Numbered from the stretch's first letter, positions 6,988-15,695 are shown. The stretch is 64,000 nt of DNA from Cyclobacterium salsum (GCF_010119245.1 NZ_WNKG01000001.1:186001-250000); one strand, 5' to 3'. Notes: generated from the letters alone by a model not told the origin. Program-made: numbers and translations.

Positions 6988-8103
6988 TTACAGCTTTTCC
7001 AGCAGTGTTAACAGGCGTTTTTTTTCTACCTGCCAGTCGATTTCTTCACCGGGAGCTTGCTGGTAAAACGTCAGGGAAGTAAACCGTCGCCAGGTAGCGG
7101 GAAGGTCCTGCAGCTCGGTAAAGTTGATCTCCATACCTGCCGGATACCTGTTTAACATAGAGCCCCAGAGGGGATTTTTGCTCATCAGAATGGGCTTCTG
7201 CAAGGCAATCCCTTCATACAATTTCGTGGGAATTTTATCCACAATACTGGGCAGCAGGCGATAGGGTAATAGCAGCACGTCCGCGGCGCGAAGTGATTCT
7301 TCTATCTGTATTTTCGGTAGGGGCTGCGGCGAAATTTCCAAGTGGATATGGGGATCTGCAGCGGCCTTCTTTCGAAGGGTTTTTGCAAGGCTTTTCATTG
7401 GGCAATGTCCCTGGATGTGCAGCTGCGCAAGAGGAACGGTTTTGCGCAACTTGCGAAACCAGGCGATGGCTTCTCCTACGCCATACACTTCCGTAATGGT
7501 ACCGGTAAGTAAAAATTGAGGGGCATAGGGGTGGGACAATTGAAAGGCAGGAAGGCGCTTATGTGGTAATTCAGCCTTATTTTCGACCACCGTAGCACTC
7601 CGAAGACCCGGCATTTCTTTTTGATAGCACTGTTCGGCCAATAGATGGGCATCTATAAACGGCCTCGCCAAGGCCTCTATTAGCCGGACCAGGTAGGAAG
7701 CAGGGAAGCTGATCAATGGGGGCAGCGTGTTATTATGGCGAATATTTTTGCTATAGTTTTCCTGTACATCATAAATGAGTTTGTATCCCAAAAACCATTT
7801 TCCCAGCACCGCCGCCGGTAGCAGTTCGAAGGTGGTAATCATTACCAGTCCGGGTCGGATGTTGAAAAGGTGAAAAAGAAAGAAAAAGGGTACCAGCAAC
7901 CGACCCGGGTGGCTTCTGGATTTCGAAAAAATTTCAATTAATCGGATATTTTTAACCTTTGGCGTTTTTTTTGAAGAAAAACCTATGATGTTTAGGTCGT
8001 ATTTATTTGTTTCACGCATTGAAAATCCCAGCTTATACAACATTCTGGAATCATCTACAGGTTTGAGGACAGCGGCTAAGATTACCGGGATTTTTTTGCT
8101 CAT
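6988..8103 (-). CDS. Glycosyltransferase, GT-B (family 4-like)
   Basis: 371 residues from the ATG at 8101-8103 (MSKKIPVILAAVLK). A TTG further upstream is less likely, as a -7 box lies at 8123-8130. A Rossmann-type N-terminal half with YDVQENYSKNIRHN is followed by a C-terminal half with LLTGTITEVYGVGEAI, a DPHIHLE strand, and LRAADVLLLPYRLLPSIVDKIPTKLYEGIALQKPIL, where the E of KLYEG matches the nucleotide-sugar-binding glutamate of GT4 enzymes. Acceptor and sugar are unknown. It is divergent from dapD. Confidence 0.8.
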   Translation of the reverse strand: MSKKIPVILAAVLKPVDDSRMLYKLGFSMRETNKYDLNIIGFSSKKTPKVKNIRLIEIFSKSRSHPGRLLVPFFFLFHLFNIRPGLVMITTFELLPAAVLGKWFLGYKLIYDVQENYSKNIRHNNTLPPLISFPASYLVRLIEALARPFIDAHLLAEQCYQKEMPGLRSATVVENKAELPHKRLPAFQLSHPYAPQFLLTGTITEVYGVGEAIAWFRKLRKTVPLAQLHIQGHCPMKSLAKTLRKKAAADPHIHLEISPQPLPKIQIEESLRAADVLLLPYRLLPSIVDKIPTKLYEGIALQKPILMSKNPLWGSMLNRYPAGMEINFTELQDLPATWRRFTSLTFYQQAPGEEIDWQVEKKRLLTLLEKL

Positions 8104-8122
8104 ATAACTAGAACTATTCAAA

Positions 8123-8130
8123 CAAAGCTA
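8123..8130 (-). promoter_or_regulatory. -7 box (TAGCTTTG) for the glycosyltransferase gene
   Basis: TAGCTTTG on the minus strand is a full match to TAnnTTTG, 19 bases upstream of the ATG at 8103. It falls in the 41-base gap shared with divergent dapD. Confidence 0.45.
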
Positions 8131-8144
8131 ATAGATTATAACTT

Positions 8145-8963
8145 ATGGAAGAATTACAGCATATTATAGAAAAAGCCTGGGAAAACCGGGATTTATTAGA
8201 CGAAAAAGATGTTCAAATCGCCATTAAGACGGTTATCGCAGATTTGGACAACGGTTCGTTGCGCGTAGCTGTTCCGGCAGCCGATGGATCCTGGACGGTA
8301 AACGACTGGGTAAAGAAAGCTGTAATTCTTTATTTTCCCATTCAGAAAATGCGTACCATCGAAGTGGGACCCTTTGAATTTCACGATAAAATGGCCCTGA
8401 AGACCAACTATGCCAAACAAGGCGTTCGGGTGGTGCCCCATGCAGTAGCCAGATATGGCGCGTTTCTTGCTAAAGGAGTGGTAATGATGCCTTCTTATGT
8501 GAATATTGGTGCTTATGTAGACAGTGGCTCCATGGTGGATACCTGGGCTACGGTTGGATCTTGCGCTCAAATAGGGAAAAATGTACACCTGAGCGGAGGA
8601 GTAGGAATAGGCGGTGTGCTGGAACCCATCCAGGCGGCCCCGGTTATTATAGAAGACGGAGCGTTTATCGGATCCAGGGCCATCATCGTAGAGGGCGTAC
8701 GCATTGGTCGTGAAGCAGTGGTAGGGGCAGGTGTGACCCTTACTGCCAGTTCTAAAATCATTGATGTGACCGGGGACGAGCCCAAAGAGTATAAAGGATA
8801 TGTTCCTGACAGATCGGTCGTTATACCCGGTTCTATAAATAAAAAGTTTAAGGCTGGGGATTTTCAGGTGCCTTGTGCCTTGATCATTGGAAAGCGCAAA
8901 GCATCCACCGACCTGAAAACTTCGCTTAATGAAGCCTTAAGGGAAAACAGTGTAGCTGTATAA
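8145..8963 (+). CDS. dapD: Tetrahydrodipicolinate N-succinyltransferase
   Basis: 272 residues, the normal DapD length. The enzyme succinylates tetrahydrodipicolinate in the succinylase branch of lysine and meso-diaminopimelate synthesis, using succinyl-CoA. An N-terminal helical domain (1-95) leads into left-handed beta-helix hexapeptide repeats (about 100-230: VMMPSYVNIGAYVDSGSMVDTW, then VGSCAQIGKNVHLSGGVGIGG and VLEPIQAAPVIIEDGAFIGS), then SVVIPGSINKKF and a C-terminal tail. It stands alone, 17 bases before a TPR lipoprotein gene that may be co-transcribed. Confidence 0.97.
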   Translation: MEELQHIIEKAWENRDLLDEKDVQIAIKTVIADLDNGSLRVAVPAADGSWTVNDWVKKAVILYFPIQKMRTIEVGPFEFHDKMALKTNYAKQGVRVVPHAVARYGAFLAKGVVMMPSYVNIGAYVDSGSMVDTWATVGSCAQIGKNVHLSGGVGIGGVLEPIQAAPVIIEDGAFIGSRAIIVEGVRIGREAVVGAGVTLTASSKIIDVTGDEPKEYKGYVPDRSVVIPGSINKKFKAGDFQVPCALIIGKRKASTDLKTSLNEALRENSVAV

Positions 8964-8980
8964 TGAATTTAACCTAATTT

Positions 8981-9583
8981 ATGATTTCTATTAACAACCT
9001 ATTTATTACCGTTGGTGTCGCCCTGGTATTGATTTCCTGTGGTGACAGCGCCTCTTTGGAAGGGGATAAGTATTACAGTGAAGGACAATACGAGGAGGCG
9101 ATTATGGCATACGCCAATTACCTGGAAAAAAGGCCGGATAATGTAAAAGCCCTCTATAATAAAGGGCGTGCGCACGAGGAGTTGGACGATTTTAAAGCGG
9201 CAGAAAAAAGCTTTAAACAGGCCTTGGCTCAGGAGCCTAAGAACATCCAGGTGTTGCTGAGTTTGTCTAATTTGTATCACAAAAATGACAATCCGGAATT
9301 GGCCCTGATGTATGCAGACAATGCAGTGGAAACTTCTGGGGCCCCCTCAATGGCTTACTTTCTAAAGGCAAGATCCATGCATCGGATAGGAAATGTGAAG
9401 GAAGCACTTCGCGAATACAATGCTGCGATCAAAATGAGTCCTAAAAATGGACAGTATTATTATTATCGAGGCATGTTGTATGTTGCCACGGAGGAGGTAG
9501 CTAAGGCCTGTGAGGATTTTAGGACTGCTTTGGATAATGGTTACGATACGGCTAACGAAGGCTTGAGTAACTACTGTCAGTAA
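8981..9583 (+). CDS. TPR lipoprotein
   Basis: 200 residues: lipoprotein signal (MISINNLFITVGVALVLISC, Cys 20) followed by four to five TPR units (DKYYSEGQYEEAIMAYANYL, KALYNKGRAHEELDDFKAAEKSF, NIQVLLSLSNLYHKNDNPELAL, YFLKARSMHRIGNVKEALREY, YYYYRGMLYVATEEVAKACEDF). Such proteins serve as envelope scaffolds; the partner is unknown. It follows dapD by 17 bases and ends before a strong terminator. Confidence 0.8.
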   Translation: MISINNLFITVGVALVLISCGDSASLEGDKYYSEGQYEEAIMAYANYLEKRPDNVKALYNKGRAHEELDDFKAAEKSFKQALAQEPKNIQVLLSLSNLYHKNDNPELALMYADNAVETSGAPSMAYFLKARSMHRIGNVKEALREYNAAIKMSPKNGQYYYYRGMLYVATEEVAKACEDFRTALDNGYDTANEGLSNYCQ

Positions 9584-9602
9584 GTTAGTTTGGATTTTAG
9601 AT

Positions 9603-9640
9603 AAAACAGCCGACATGGTGTGATGCATGCCGGCTGTTTT
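9603..9640. terminator. Bidirectional terminator
   Basis: AAAACAGCCG (9603-9612) and CGGCTGTTTT (9631-9640) form a perfect 10-bp stem with A and T tails. It sits between the converging TPR lipoprotein and the zinc-finger protein gene and can serve both. Confidence 0.8.
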
Positions 9641-9642
9641 TA

Positions 9643-10338
9643 TTATTCCTGCTGGTGATTGCAAATCGTCTCCGATTCGAGCTTTCCGCTTCCATCGCAG
9701 GTGCGGCATTCTCCTTGCTCTACCAGGCTGCCGTCACATTGTGTACAAGTAAGCCTGCCTTCCCCGGAGCAGCGTTCGCATTCAAAATACTCCACGATAT
9801 TGAATACATTTTTTTTGGTAACCAGGCCATCTCCTGCACAGCGACTGCAACCGATTACTCCATGTCCTCTACAAAGCGAACAAGGTTGCTCGGTATGGCC
9901 CTCGCCATGACAGGTGGTACAAGTTTGGTATCGGTATCCTCTGGAATCACAGAATTCACAGGAGCGAATGGCTGCCATGGGAGCTGCTAGTTTCTCCAGC
10001 AGTGCCCTGGCTTCCGCATAGTGCTCGCCTTCGAATCCATTCAGGTCCAGGTATTTGCGGACAAAATTATCGCTATTATGGTATTGGCCCAATTGATAGA
10101 GGGTTTCTGCAAAATAATAGGGCATCTCTGGGGGGATCGGCAGGTTACTGGCGATTATCTCCCGAAAATGAGTATTGGCATCCTGGTATTTTTCATTGGC
10201 CATGGAAGCAATGGCCCGGTCCATCAATCGGGAAGTAGAACCCAGGCTGGGCCGGTGCTGAGCCTGTGCCGTGACAACATTCAGGCTGAGAAAAAGCAAT
10301 ACCAAAAAGCCTTTACCATTATTCCAACCAATCTTCAT
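9643..10338 (-). CDS. Secreted TPR protein with DnaJ-type CxxCxGxG zinc-finger repeats
   Basis: 231 residues with a signal peptide (LVLLFLSLNVVTAQA), a TPR-like helical part (about 38-115) and a cysteine-rich C-terminal part. The latter has seven CxxC units, several in full CxxCxGxG form: CTTCHGEG, CSLCRGHG, CSRCAGDG, CERCSGEG, CRTCDGSG. That is the DnaJ zinc-binding domain pattern, but there is no J domain, so it is not a DnaK co-chaperone. An export signal on a DnaJ-type finger is unusual. The start overlaps the end of the nuclease gene by 20 bases, implying co-translation. Confidence 0.8.
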   Translation of the reverse strand: MKIGWNNGKGFLVLLFLSLNVVTAQAQHRPSLGSTSRLMDRAIASMANEKYQDANTHFREIIASNLPIPPEMPYYFAETLYQLGQYHNSDNFVRKYLDLNGFEGEHYAEARALLEKLAAPMAAIRSCEFCDSRGYRYQTCTTCHGEGHTEQPCSLCRGHGVIGCSRCAGDGLVTKKNVFNIVEYFECERCSGEGRLTCTQCDGSLVEQGECRTCDGSGKLESETICNHQQE

Positions 10339-11281
10339 AGGATACTTTTTTTTCTAATTCATTTTCAATACTATCCGGAAGGTGAAAAAAGAAATCAATC
10401 CCGGAAAATTGTTCTAAGCTATCTACAGAAATAGCATAATCCAATAAAGGTCGGGTTGATTTTTGATTTTTTAACAAAAAAGCCATCATTTTATACGAGG
10501 GCGGATGAATTTCAAATAGTACCTTAAAGAAATAATCAGGCACCAGAACTTCATTTTCGCCAATACGTTTTGGTGTCGCTGTCGTGAATAGGGGACCGGT
10601 AATCACCAGCACCTGTTCGTATTCCCTGGCCCAGGCACGCACTTGTTGTTCCAATTTTCTCCAGACACCTCTGTTGAATCCCGGCAATTGAGGGGAGATG
10701 TTACTCATGAGAAAACTTTTCTCCATGGCCTGTTCGGAGAAACTGAAATCGGCAGCCGGTGCCAGATGCCCCCTGTCGAAACCGGATAAGCGGTAATCAT
10801 CCGGATGGGCAGAACCGGTAGCCACGAGCTTGTCCTCCCGAAACACATCTTTTCGTCGGTGAGGACCGGATAACTCATCCCGGCTTAGCTGATAGGCTAC
10901 CCAGGCGGCCTGTTCATAGGATTCCTGATAGGCAAGCAAGTAAGATTCGTGATCCACGAGTTGAACGGCTACCCCGTCCGGCATATTGGCTATAAGAAGT
11001 AAGGAAATTAGTTCGGGATCAAATCCCTGACTATCTGCTAATTTCTCCGGAGGTTTTTTGGAAATCGATTGCTCCTGATCCGGATTAGAAGCCTCTTCAT
11101 GGGTAGTTTCTTTTGGCGTATCCTTTTTCCCGGAATAGAATTGGCTTTTGTTTCTTCTCCATTCCTCAACGCTCAGCAACGCCAGGAAAAAGAGTACCAA
11201 GGTGATAATCAGAAGCAGCCAAACGGAATTTTTTCGTCTTGTTTTATGCCTTCTTTTTAATTTTTTTCGCTGTTTTGACAT
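10319..11281 (-). CDS. Membrane-anchored DNA/RNA non-specific endonuclease (NUC family)
   Basis: 320 residues. A very basic N-terminus (residues 1-18) precedes one membrane segment (20-37), then a low-complexity linker (45-85) and a NUC/Endonuclease_NS domain. The hallmark DRGH is at 169-172 (H172 the expected general base) in a GFDRGHLAPAADF context, with FNRGVW near 202-207 carrying the metal-binding Asn. By topology the nuclease should face the periplasm. Family members cut both DNA and RNA with Mg. It is coupled to the downstream zinc-finger protein gene. Confidence 0.9.
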   Translation of the reverse strand: MSKQRKKLKRRHKTRRKNSVWLLLIITLVLFFLALLSVEEWRRNKSQFYSGKKDTPKETTHEEASNPDQEQSISKKPPEKLADSQGFDPELISLLLIANMPDGVAVQLVDHESYLLAYQESYEQAAWVAYQLSRDELSGPHRRKDVFREDKLVATGSAHPDDYRLSGFDRGHLAPAADFSFSEQAMEKSFLMSNISPQLPGFNRGVWRKLEQQVRAWAREYEQVLVITGPLFTTATPKRIGENEVLVPDYFFKVLFEIHPPSYKMMAFLLKNQKSTRPLLDYAISVDSLEQFSGIDFFFHLPDSIENELEKKVSYEDWLE

Positions 11282-11348
11282 GGAATTCCTTAAAAATAGA
11301 TAATTTTGTGGTTAATACGCTACATTCACTTTCTAATAGCCCTTACCT

Positions 11349-12557
11349 ATGACAATTGGTGTGGTCGGTGGTGGCGCTGCAGGTTTTTTTGCCGCCATAC
11401 ATGCCGCCAGTTCCGGACATAAAGTTATACTCTTTGAGAAAAACCGGAAAGTTCTTTCGAAAGTATTGGTATCGGGTGGGGGTAGGTGTAATGTAACCCA
11501 AGGAACATTTAAAAACAATGAGCTACTTAAAGGGTATCCCAGAGGAAGCGGGTTTTTAAAAAAAGTTTTCGAGCATTTTACAGTGAAGGATACGTTTTCC
11601 TGGTTTGAGAGCCGGGGAGTGCCCTTGAAAACAGAATCCGATGGAAGGGTGTTTCCTAAAAGCGATGATTCCCAGTCTGTCGTTTCGGCATTGGTTAATG
11701 AAGCCAATCGACTGGGGGTGCGCATCGAATTAAACAAGGCGATCGTGAATATTGAAGTCCAAAGGGAGGGTTTCAAGATGGAAGGAAAAGCCTTTTCCGA
11801 GGAGGTGGATCGCCTGATTATTTGTTCGGGAGGGTCGGCCAAGCGAGAGGGATATGGATTATTGGAGCGCTTGGGGCATTCGTTAGTGCCGCCGGTTCCT
11901 TCTTTATTTACCTTTAATGCTCCGGAGGCCGGTTTAATTAAACTCAAAGGTATAAGCATGCCCAATGGACTCATTCGTTTTGAAGGAAGTAAATTGAGTT
12001 ATTCCGGCCCCATTCTTATTACCCATTGGGGAATAAGCGGCCCCGCTGTATTGAAGTTGTCCGCTTTCGGTGCCAATTGGTTGCATGATAAGCACTATCA
12101 GGCAGTAGCCTTGATTCGTTGGGATGAGGATTTTTCTTCAGAAGGACTTGCCACGCAACTGGTATCGTTTAAAAGGCAGCATGCCCGAAAGACAATACGA
12201 AAAAATCCCTTATTTGGAATTCCCGCCAGACTTTGGGATTTCCTGGCGGCTTCGGCTACTATCGAAGAAGAACTGAAATGGGAAGACATCAGTAAAAAAA
12301 AGATAAATAAATTGATAGAAAATCTATTCAAATTTCCATTAATAATCTCAGGAAAAACTACCTTTAAGGAAGAATTTGTTACAGCAGGAGGGATCTCCTT
12401 AGACGAAGTTGATCCCAATTCCCTTGAAAGCAAAAAGATACCGGGCCTTTACTTTGCGGGAGAAGTCATGAATGTGGATGGGATCACTGGAGGGTATAAT
12501 TTTCAGGCAGCCTGGAGTACCGGATTTTTGGCAGGTAAATCTTCAACGCAAGCATAA
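11349..12557 (+). CDS. BaiN/HI0933-like FAD-dependent oxidoreductase
   Basis: 402 residues. The FAD-binding Rossmann motif VVGGGAAGFFAA starts the protein, followed by EKNRKVLSKVLVSGGGRCNVTQ, a signature of this family, and it ends in GLYFAGEVMNVDGITGGYNFQAAWSTG, the second FAD contact. Members are annotated as aminoacetone oxidase or BaiN-like flavoproteins, but the physiological substrate is unsettled. It is followed 3 bases later by an Hpt-like gene, so they are likely co-transcribed. Confidence 0.9.
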   Translation: MTIGVVGGGAAGFFAAIHAASSGHKVILFEKNRKVLSKVLVSGGGRCNVTQGTFKNNELLKGYPRGSGFLKKVFEHFTVKDTFSWFESRGVPLKTESDGRVFPKSDDSQSVVSALVNEANRLGVRIELNKAIVNIEVQREGFKMEGKAFSEEVDRLIICSGGSAKREGYGLLERLGHSLVPPVPSLFTFNAPEAGLIKLKGISMPNGLIRFEGSKLSYSGPILITHWGISGPAVLKLSAFGANWLHDKHYQAVALIRWDEDFSSEGLATQLVSFKRQHARKTIRKNPLFGIPARLWDFLAASATIEEELKWEDISKKKINKLIENLFKFPLIISGKTTFKEEFVTAGGISLDEVDPNSLESKKIPGLYFAGEVMNVDGITGGYNFQAAWSTGFLAGKSSTQA

Positions 12558-12560
12558 CGT

Positions 12561-12908
12561 ATGAATAAACAGTATAAGAATATCGATTTCCAGAAAATTG
12601 ATAATATGGTGGAAGGCGATATAGACTTTAGAAAACAGCTTTTGGAAGCTATTGAAGTAGCACTGATCGAATTAGAGAATAGTTATCTGATCGGTATTAA
12701 AGAAAAAAGTCTGCCGGTCATCAAGCAGGCCAGGCATAAAATTAAACCCACGCTGGGATTGTTTGATTTGGAACGACTAGCGGTGGTCTTGGGTAATGGG
12801 AAACGATTTATGCAGGAACATGGCTTTGGAGAGGGGATTGAAGCACATAAGAAAGAATTCCAGGATGCTGTTCACGCGGTATTGGAAGAAGTAAAACGGT
12901 ACCGGTAA
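12561..12908 (+). CDS. Hpt-like phosphotransfer domain protein
   Basis: 115 residues, all-helical and standalone. The segment KQARHKIKPTLGLFDLERL carries a candidate phosphorylatable His 59 in the HxxKP context that stands in for HALKG of classical Hpt domains. Hpt proteins relay phosphate between response regulators. It is close to a CheY-like regulator (13145), but that gene has its own -7 box. The assignment rests on the His motif and helical layout, so it is moderate. Confidence 0.65.
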   Translation: MNKQYKNIDFQKIDNMVEGDIDFRKQLLEAIEVALIELENSYLIGIKEKSLPVIKQARHKIKPTLGLFDLERLAVVLGNGKRFMQEHGFGEGIEAHKKEFQDAVHAVLEEVKRYR

Positions 12909-13049
12909 GTGCCGGCTTTCTGTTGCCTATTTTTCAGAATCTATTCCACTTTTGCAGTCATTGATAACTGATTTTAGCCCCTTTATTTTTTATTGGATAT
13001 AAGCAAATCGATTGTCTCTGGGAAAATAGCGGAATTGATTTCCGTGAAT

Positions 13050-13057
13050 TATCTTTG
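13050..13057 (+). promoter_or_regulatory. -7 box (TATCTTTG) upstream of the response regulator
   Basis: TATCTTTG matches TAnnTTTG fully, 87 bases upstream of the ATG at 13145. No TTG at the best -33 spacing. It suggests the response regulator has its own promoter and a leader of about 80 bases. Confidence 0.4.
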
Positions 13058-13144
13058 TTTTTAAAATGGCGAGTCGAATGGGGTTTCAGCCTTGAAATAG
13101 GTACTCCTCAATCAACGAAAAGCATATAAAGAGTTACGATAAGT

Positions 13145-13546
13145 ATGAACATAAATGTATTGATGGTAGACGATAGTGAAGTTGATGCCCTCCTTGTTGA
13201 AAATGCCCTTTCAGATGTATTAGAGTGCCCGAATTTTAGTAGCTATTCCGATCCGGAAGCGTTTTTGTCCTTTATGGAATCCCACCACGGTATCGAAAAA
13301 TCGCTGGTCTTGTTGGATATTAACATGCCCAAAATCAATGGATTCGAGGTGTTGGAAAAACTTCGATCCACCTCCGGTTGGGAGTTAGTTCCGGTGATTG
13401 TGTTTTCTACCAGTTCCAATGAAGTGGATGTCAAAAAAGCCATTCGGCTGGGAGCAAATGCTTACCTGATCAAACCGCTAACCATTGATGAGTACCAGGA
13501 TTTAATCCGTGCGACGATTCACTTTTGGAAATGGCATCATCAATAA
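13145..13546 (+). CDS. Single-domain CheY-like response regulator (Rcp1-type)
   Basis: 133 residues, one receiver domain with no output domain. The acidic pocket is DD at 9-10, the phosphoacceptor is D58 in VLLDINMPKINGFEVL, the switch segment is VIVFSTSSNE and the conserved Lys is in AYLIKPL. Such proteins pass phosphate on or act by protein contact. With the Hpt-like protein upstream, a small phosphorelay is plausible; no histidine kinase lies nearby. Confidence 0.9.
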   Translation: MNINVLMVDDSEVDALLVENALSDVLECPNFSSYSDPEAFLSFMESHHGIEKSLVLLDINMPKINGFEVLEKLRSTSGWELVPVIVFSTSSNEVDVKKAIRLGANAYLIKPLTIDEYQDLIRATIHFWKWHHQ

Positions 13547-13558
13547 AAAATGCCTGAA

Positions 13559-14761
13559 TTATTCCATTTTTGAAAGCGCCAGAGAACAAACCTTGTCACC
13601 GATTGACAAGGCACTGGTGGCGGCAGGCGAAGGCGCATTGATGACGTGGACCGCGCTAGCCGTTTCCCGAATAGCAAAATCATCCAACAAGCCACCGTCC
13701 CGATCACAGGCCTGAGCCCGTACACCTGCGCCCCCGGCTACCAGGTCACTTTCCTGAATATCCGGTAACAAGGCTTGCAAGGCTTTAGTAAAAGCTTTTT
13801 TAGAGAAAGACCGATGGTATTCGCCCAGTCCCGTTTTCCAATATTTAGCGGCTACCTTTTGCAGGCCTGGCCAGGTCACTGCCTCATAAAATTCTTTTAA
13901 ATTAAAATCTGATTTTTTATAACCTTCCTTTTTAAAGGCCATTACGGCATTGGGACCGGCTTCCACGCCACCTTCCATCATGCGTGTAAAATGCACCCCC
14001 AAAAAGGGAAAATTGGGATCAGGAACCGGATAAATCAGGTTTTTTACCAGGTATTCCCGTTCCTTTTTGATCTTATAATATTCTCCTCGAAAGGGTATAA
14101 TCCGGATGTCGGGAGATTGGCCCTCATGTAGTTCAGCAATTTTATCGGCATACAATCCGGCACAATTAACGAGCAACCCGGAGCGGATTTCTTCTTGTGA
14201 AGTAGTGATCAAGATAGATTCCTTTAGTGTATTAATATTCAATACTTTATGAGAGGTTAGAATCTCCCCTCCCTTATCTTCAAATGCCTTGGCATAGGCA
14301 AGGGCAACCGCGGTATAATCTACAATTCCCGTTTGGGGAACGTGCAGGGCTCCCAGCCCCTGACAATAGGGCTCGTATGCGTTCAACTCCTCCGGGCTGA
14401 TGGACCTGATGCCGGAAAGTCCGTTTGCCAAACCCCGATCCATCAAAAACTTCAACTGGGGCAACTGTGCCTTTTCCGTAGCCACGACTACCTTGCCGGT
14501 TATTTCATAGGGAACCGAATGCGTATCGCAAAATTCCAGGAGCTGCCGGTATCCGTCAATGCAATTTCTGGCTTTCAAACTTCCAGGCTTGTAGTAAAGC
14601 CCGGAGTGAATTACCCCGCTGTTATTTCCGGTTTGATGCCGGGCTAAGGAGTTTTCTTTTTCCAGTATTACGACAGACAGATCCGGTCGCTGGGTTTTGA
14701 TCTTTAATCCCGTGGCCAATCCCACAATTCCTCCGCCAATAATGGTTATATCGTATCGCAT
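13559..14761 (-). CDS. lhgO: L-2-hydroxyglutarate oxidase/dehydrogenase
   Basis: 400 residues of the DAO superfamily. The FAD motif ITIIGGGIVGLATGL starts the protein, then ILEKENSLARHQTGNNSGVIHSGLYYKPGSLKA, the LhgO signature. A segment GPNAVMAFKKEGY and a C-terminal GGAGVRAQA complete the fold. The enzyme oxidises L-2-hydroxyglutarate to 2-oxoglutarate at the membrane, feeding electrons to quinone. It has its own -7 box at 14783-14790 and converges on the response regulator. Confidence 0.92.
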   Translation of the reverse strand: MRYDITIIGGGIVGLATGLKIKTQRPDLSVVILEKENSLARHQTGNNSGVIHSGLYYKPGSLKARNCIDGYRQLLEFCDTHSVPYEITGKVVVATEKAQLPQLKFLMDRGLANGLSGIRSISPEELNAYEPYCQGLGALHVPQTGIVDYTAVALAYAKAFEDKGGEILTSHKVLNINTLKESILITTSQEEIRSGLLVNCAGLYADKIAELHEGQSPDIRIIPFRGEYYKIKKEREYLVKNLIYPVPDPNFPFLGVHFTRMMEGGVEAGPNAVMAFKKEGYKKSDFNLKEFYEAVTWPGLQKVAAKYWKTGLGEYHRSFSKKAFTKALQALLPDIQESDLVAGGAGVRAQACDRDGGLLDDFAIRETASAVHVINAPSPAATSALSIGDKVCSLALSKME

Positions 14762-14782
14762 AGTTGTTGATTACTTCGAAAA

Positions 14783-14790
14783 CAAAGATA
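14783..14790 (-). promoter_or_regulatory. -7 box (TATCTTTG) of lhgO
   Basis: TATCTTTG on the minus strand is a full match to TAnnTTTG, 21 bases upstream of the lhgO ATG. TTG elements occur upstream but at 12 and 22 bases rather than the usual 18-20. Confidence 0.5.
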
Positions 14791-14855
14791 ATGGGACCGA
14801 GGCAATTTTTCTCAAAGGCCTACGGAAGTTCTCCAAATTTCATCAGGGATACGGA

Positions 14856-15554
14856 CTACCACTGATCGTCTTCCTTATCCCGGTCAAGAGGCTCACCGGG
14901 TCTGTCCAAATCCTTAAACCAATCTGATAGCTCTTCTCCATATTCCAGTGTTGCCTCTTGTAGTGTTTCGTTGACCTGCAGAAGGGTCTGGTAAGTGGGA
15001 TGTTGCACATGTACCGGGATCTTGTAAAGCCTGGGATCCTCTTTATCCAAGCCGGTACCGGCATTGAAAATAAACGGCCACAAGGTTTTGGAACAGGAAT
15101 ATCCGATCACATCCACTGGATGATGGCGTAGATAGGCGGTGATTTTATCATGAATCTCCTGGAAAAAAACCTCCGATTCTCCCAGACGGACCCTTGAACC
15201 AGCCCTGGATTTCCCTTTGGTTTTCAAGTATTTGATTTGGCTTTTTCCTTGTTTTTTTCGGACCATATAGGCCCGAAAAACCCGATGGGAGAGGTTGTCG
15301 CCACGTTCAAAATACCCCACGGCGGCCATTCCGGCGCGAACCATAAACAGTACCCAGTTCCTTTCCTGTGGCAAGGTTTTTCCGGTTTCATTCTCCCATT
15401 GATAATTTAGAGGGAGCCGTAACGCACCCACACGTGTTCCTGCTTTATATATCGTCAGTTTGTGCTGTTTAGGAAGGTACTCCCATTCCATCGCCCTATC
15501 TGCGATCCATTCCAAAAATACGGGTAGGGTATCGGCTTTGATCAGTCTGTGCAT
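14856..15554 (-). CDS. VLRF1-type (Vms1-like) release-factor-related protein
   Basis: 232 residues from the ATG at 15552-15554 (MHRLIKADTLPVFLEW); the open frame runs on to 15875 but would then overlap the divergent oxidoreductase gene. Core segments are RNWVLFMVRAGMAAVGYFERG (67-85 region), RVFRAYMVRKKQGKSQ with Q106, KTKGKSRAGSR and FFQEIHDKITAYL. These match the VLRF1 branch of the eRF1 domain 2 fold, where a conserved Gln takes the place of the GGQ glutamine. The eukaryotic relative Vms1/ANKZF1 frees stalled peptidyl-tRNA. Role in bacteria is inference. Confidence 0.7.
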   Translation of the reverse strand: MHRLIKADTLPVFLEWIADRAMEWEYLPKQHKLTIYKAGTRVGALRLPLNYQWENETGKTLPQERNWVLFMVRAGMAAVGYFERGDNLSHRVFRAYMVRKKQGKSQIKYLKTKGKSRAGSRVRLGESEVFFQEIHDKITAYLRHHPVDVIGYSCSKTLWPFIFNAGTGLDKEDPRLYKIPVHVQHPTYQTLLQVNETLQEATLEYGEELSDWFKDLDRPGEPLDRDKEDDQW

Positions 15555-15695
15555 GTTGGAGTTGGGAAATTCATGGTTGGTTAAATGGATGGTTACTTTT
15601 CGATCGATGGAGAAAACCGCTAGATTCGTGGCACATCCATTTTCATTACCCGTCAATTTTACTACATTTATTTTCAAACCCAAAAAAACAGATCC

